The notes under the pieces were generated by a model. It saw only the letters and a list, made by a program, of their open reading frames with translations, searched no databases and was not told where the DNA came from. A stretch of DNA of 8,126 bases, taken from NCBI GenBank assembly GCA_028865585.1, contig JAGWJU010000047.1, positions 1 to 8,126 of the forward strand, read 5' to 3'. Position numbers and translations under genes: made by a program. Shown in pieces: positions 6,687 through 8,126 of the stretch; position 1 is the stretch's first letter; every line of letters begins with the position of its first letter. The stretch is from Elusimicrobiota bacterium. GTDB lineage: Bacteria > Elusimicrobiota > Elusimicrobia > UBA1565 > UBA9628.

Positions 6687-8126
6687 ATGGACTCCAACGC
6701 TAGCTTCTCCGAGTTGAGAAAAGAGCTGGCCGCGGCGAAGGCCAGGGAACAGGCGCTGAGCTCCGCGGAAGGTCGGGCGCAGGACCAGATTCTAAAACTC
6801 AAAAAACAGCTTCGGCCGATTACGCCGCAGGAAAAGGCGGAGTATCAAGCGCTCTTGAAGCAGCTTCAGCGGCGGCGGGAAAGCGCCTACGTGCAGGACA
6901 AGCTCGCTGAAATGCACGATTTAAAGGAACGCAACCCGAAGAGCGGTCTTCTCATGAAGTTAACGGCGCTGAAGAAGGAGTACGCCGGCCGGCTTAACCC
7001 CAAGCCGACGGACAAGACGGACTACTGGCACGATCTCGGCGTGAAGGAGTCGCAGTACGCGTCCATGGCCAGCCGGCTCTACAGGATTGTCCACCCGACC
7101 GGCGGGAATCCTCCGGATCCCAATGGCGCGACGCGCTCCTCGGCTATTCGCGGAGCGGCGCTGGCCGCTGCCAGCGTGAATGCCAGTCAAGGGCTTAAGG
7201 CGATCCGCGATTCGCTTCAAACAATAAACGCCGGCCGCGAAACTTTGAAAGCCGAGCTCCTCCGCAAGCAGGCCCTTGAGAAGCTTATGGACGCGGAGGC
7301 CCGCCTGCGCCAAATCGCCCTGGATCAGCGCCGGGACGGCAAGGCGATGCAGGGTTTTCATCAGAGCCTCGCGCAGTTGGACACGGTCATGGGTTTGGCC
7401 TTGTCCCAAAACGAGCTCAACGCCGCTTTGCAGGCCATCAACCAAATGCAATCGCTGGTCAGCAATAAGGATGCGGCCATCAATGAGTCCATCAGCCAAG
7501 ATCAAGCCAACCTCCAACAGATTCAAAATCTGCTTAATCAGGAGCAGCAGCAGTGGCAGCAGCAGGTCACCCAGCAGGTCAATTCGGACAACCAGTCGCA
7601 GAGCGACATGAAGTCGACCCAGGGAGAGGTCGTCAGCGTCATCTCGTCGGTCCAGTCGTTCAGCCAGAGCGAGAAGAACCTCATCGCGAACATCAACACT
7701 ACGGACGGCGGCGCCAGCGGAAACGCGCTGACCGAGTACGCCCGCCGCCTCGCGCTCATCCAAAACGGCAGCATCGCGCAGTGGGAAAATTCAGGCGGCA
7801 ACCCCAACGTGACCTTCACGATGAGCCAGCTAAACGGCTACCTCCAGCAGATTTCCGCGGGCATTCAAGAGGCCCAGAACGGCCTGCAGACGCTTGAGAA
7901 GGCTCCGCAAAATTTCGCGGAAACGGCCATTCTGGAAGTGCCGGGGCCGGCGGTCAACGTGACGGGACCTCCGAGCAAGGCGGACATTTTAAACATCTTG
8001 TCCCAGCGCCAGACGTATTGGCAGAACGAACTCAATAGTTACGAGAGCCTGCAGACCACCATCCGGGAAATGGGCGATCCGAACAACCACGCCATGACGC
8101 AGAACGTGTTCGGCGATTCGGAGCCG
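6687..8126 (+). CDS. Gln-rich, probably coiled-coil protein (3' partial); likely continuation of the 3168 gene
   Basis: The frame is open from 6564 to the window edge (521 codons) and continues beyond it. The listed start is the first in-frame ATG, but no ribosome binding site precedes it. Coding sequence evidently begins before it, so continuation of the 3168 frame is more likely than an independent gene. The product is hydrophilic, with no signal peptide or membrane helix. Its first third is rich in Lys, Arg, Glu, Ala and Leu with helical heptad-like patterns (for example ELRKELAAAKAREQAL, then EYQALLKQLQRRRES). A central stretch (about 7490-7610) is strongly Gln/Asn-rich, including EQQQWQQQVTQQV. 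The last part has Gln/Ser/Asn-rich helices and a short Pro/Val-rich linker near 7940-7975. It may be an extracytoplasmic rod or scaffold domain. No known family was recognised. Confidence 0.6.
   Translation, partial: MDSNASFSELRKELAAAKAREQALSSAEGRAQDQILKLKKQLRPITPQEKAEYQALLKQLQRRRESAYVQDKLAEMHDLKERNPKSGLLMKLTALKKEYAGRLNPKPTDKTDYWHDLGVKESQYASMASRLYRIVHPTGGNPPDPNGATRSSAIRGAALAAASVNASQGLKAIRDSLQTINAGRETLKAELLRKQALEKLMDAEARLRQIALDQRRDGKAMQGFHQSLAQLDTVMGLALSQNELNAALQAINQMQSLVSNKDAAINESISQDQANLQQIQNLLNQEQQQWQQQVTQQVNSDNQSQSDMKSTQGEVVSVISSVQSFSQSEKNLIANINTTDGGASGNALTEYARRLALIQNGSIAQWENSGGNPNVTFTMSQLNGYLQQISAGIQEAQNGLQTLEKAPQNFAETAILEVPGPAVNVTGPPSKADILNILSQRQTYWQNELNSYESLQTTIREMGDPNNHAMTQNVFGDSEP

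Noticed and set aside
6960..7763. Minus-strand open frame of 267 codons
   Set aside because: It is Leu/Arg-rich antisense of the Gln-rich coding frame, where the plus frame continues open well beyond it. No start context or family was seen.
1..8126. tRNA, rRNA, CRISPR array, insertion sequence or attachment site
   Set aside because: No cloverleaf, rRNA core, regularly spaced repeat, transposase motif or terminal inverted repeat was recognised on either strand.

Overview
This window is a gene-dense, GC-rich bacterial segment with all its genes on the + strand. It has three coding blocks and one control region of about 190 bases. The proteins are very large and modular, with Ala/Pro/Ser-rich linkers and a secretion signal. 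This suggests a Gram-negative lineage with giant surface or exported proteins. Elusimicrobiota is my best guess from general style only; no phylogenetic marker is present and I could not test it.

Positions 1-2976 form an apparent toxin-immunity operon. The first gene is open at the left edge and ends at 2550. It encodes a SecA-like superfamily 2 ATPase motor (Walker A, DExD, arginine-finger motif) joined by a Lys/Ala/Pro linker to a C-terminal domain that reads like the CdiA C-terminal tRNase toxin. Six bases later, a GTG-started 139-residue gene fits the position and look of its immunity protein and resembles the SitI3 family of myxobacterial kin-discrimination systems.

Positions 2977-3167 hold the control region. 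There is a good sigma70-type promoter (TTGAAA, 17 bases, CATAAT). Its predicted 5' leader contains a strong intrinsic terminator hairpin, and just after it a segment that could pair with the hairpin's 5' arm instead. This is the layout of a transcription attenuator in front of the next gene.

Positions 3168-8126 are one continuous reading frame broken by a single TAG at 6561-6563. The part before the TAG (1131 residues) has a signal peptide, a long Ala/Pro/Ser/Arg-rich linker, a membrane domain with two PQ-loop/SemiSWEET-like segments, a second linker, and a second hydrophobic domain ending in a His cluster. The part after the TAG stays open to the window end. It is a soluble, Gln-rich, probably coiled-coil protein with no convincing start of its own, so the TAG may be a nonsense mutation, a sequence error or a readthrough site.

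Taken together, the left half is best read as an intercellular competition module with an unusual motor-toxin fusion. The right half is a second giant exported membrane protein of unknown function, under its own promoter. Any functional link between the two halves is inference.
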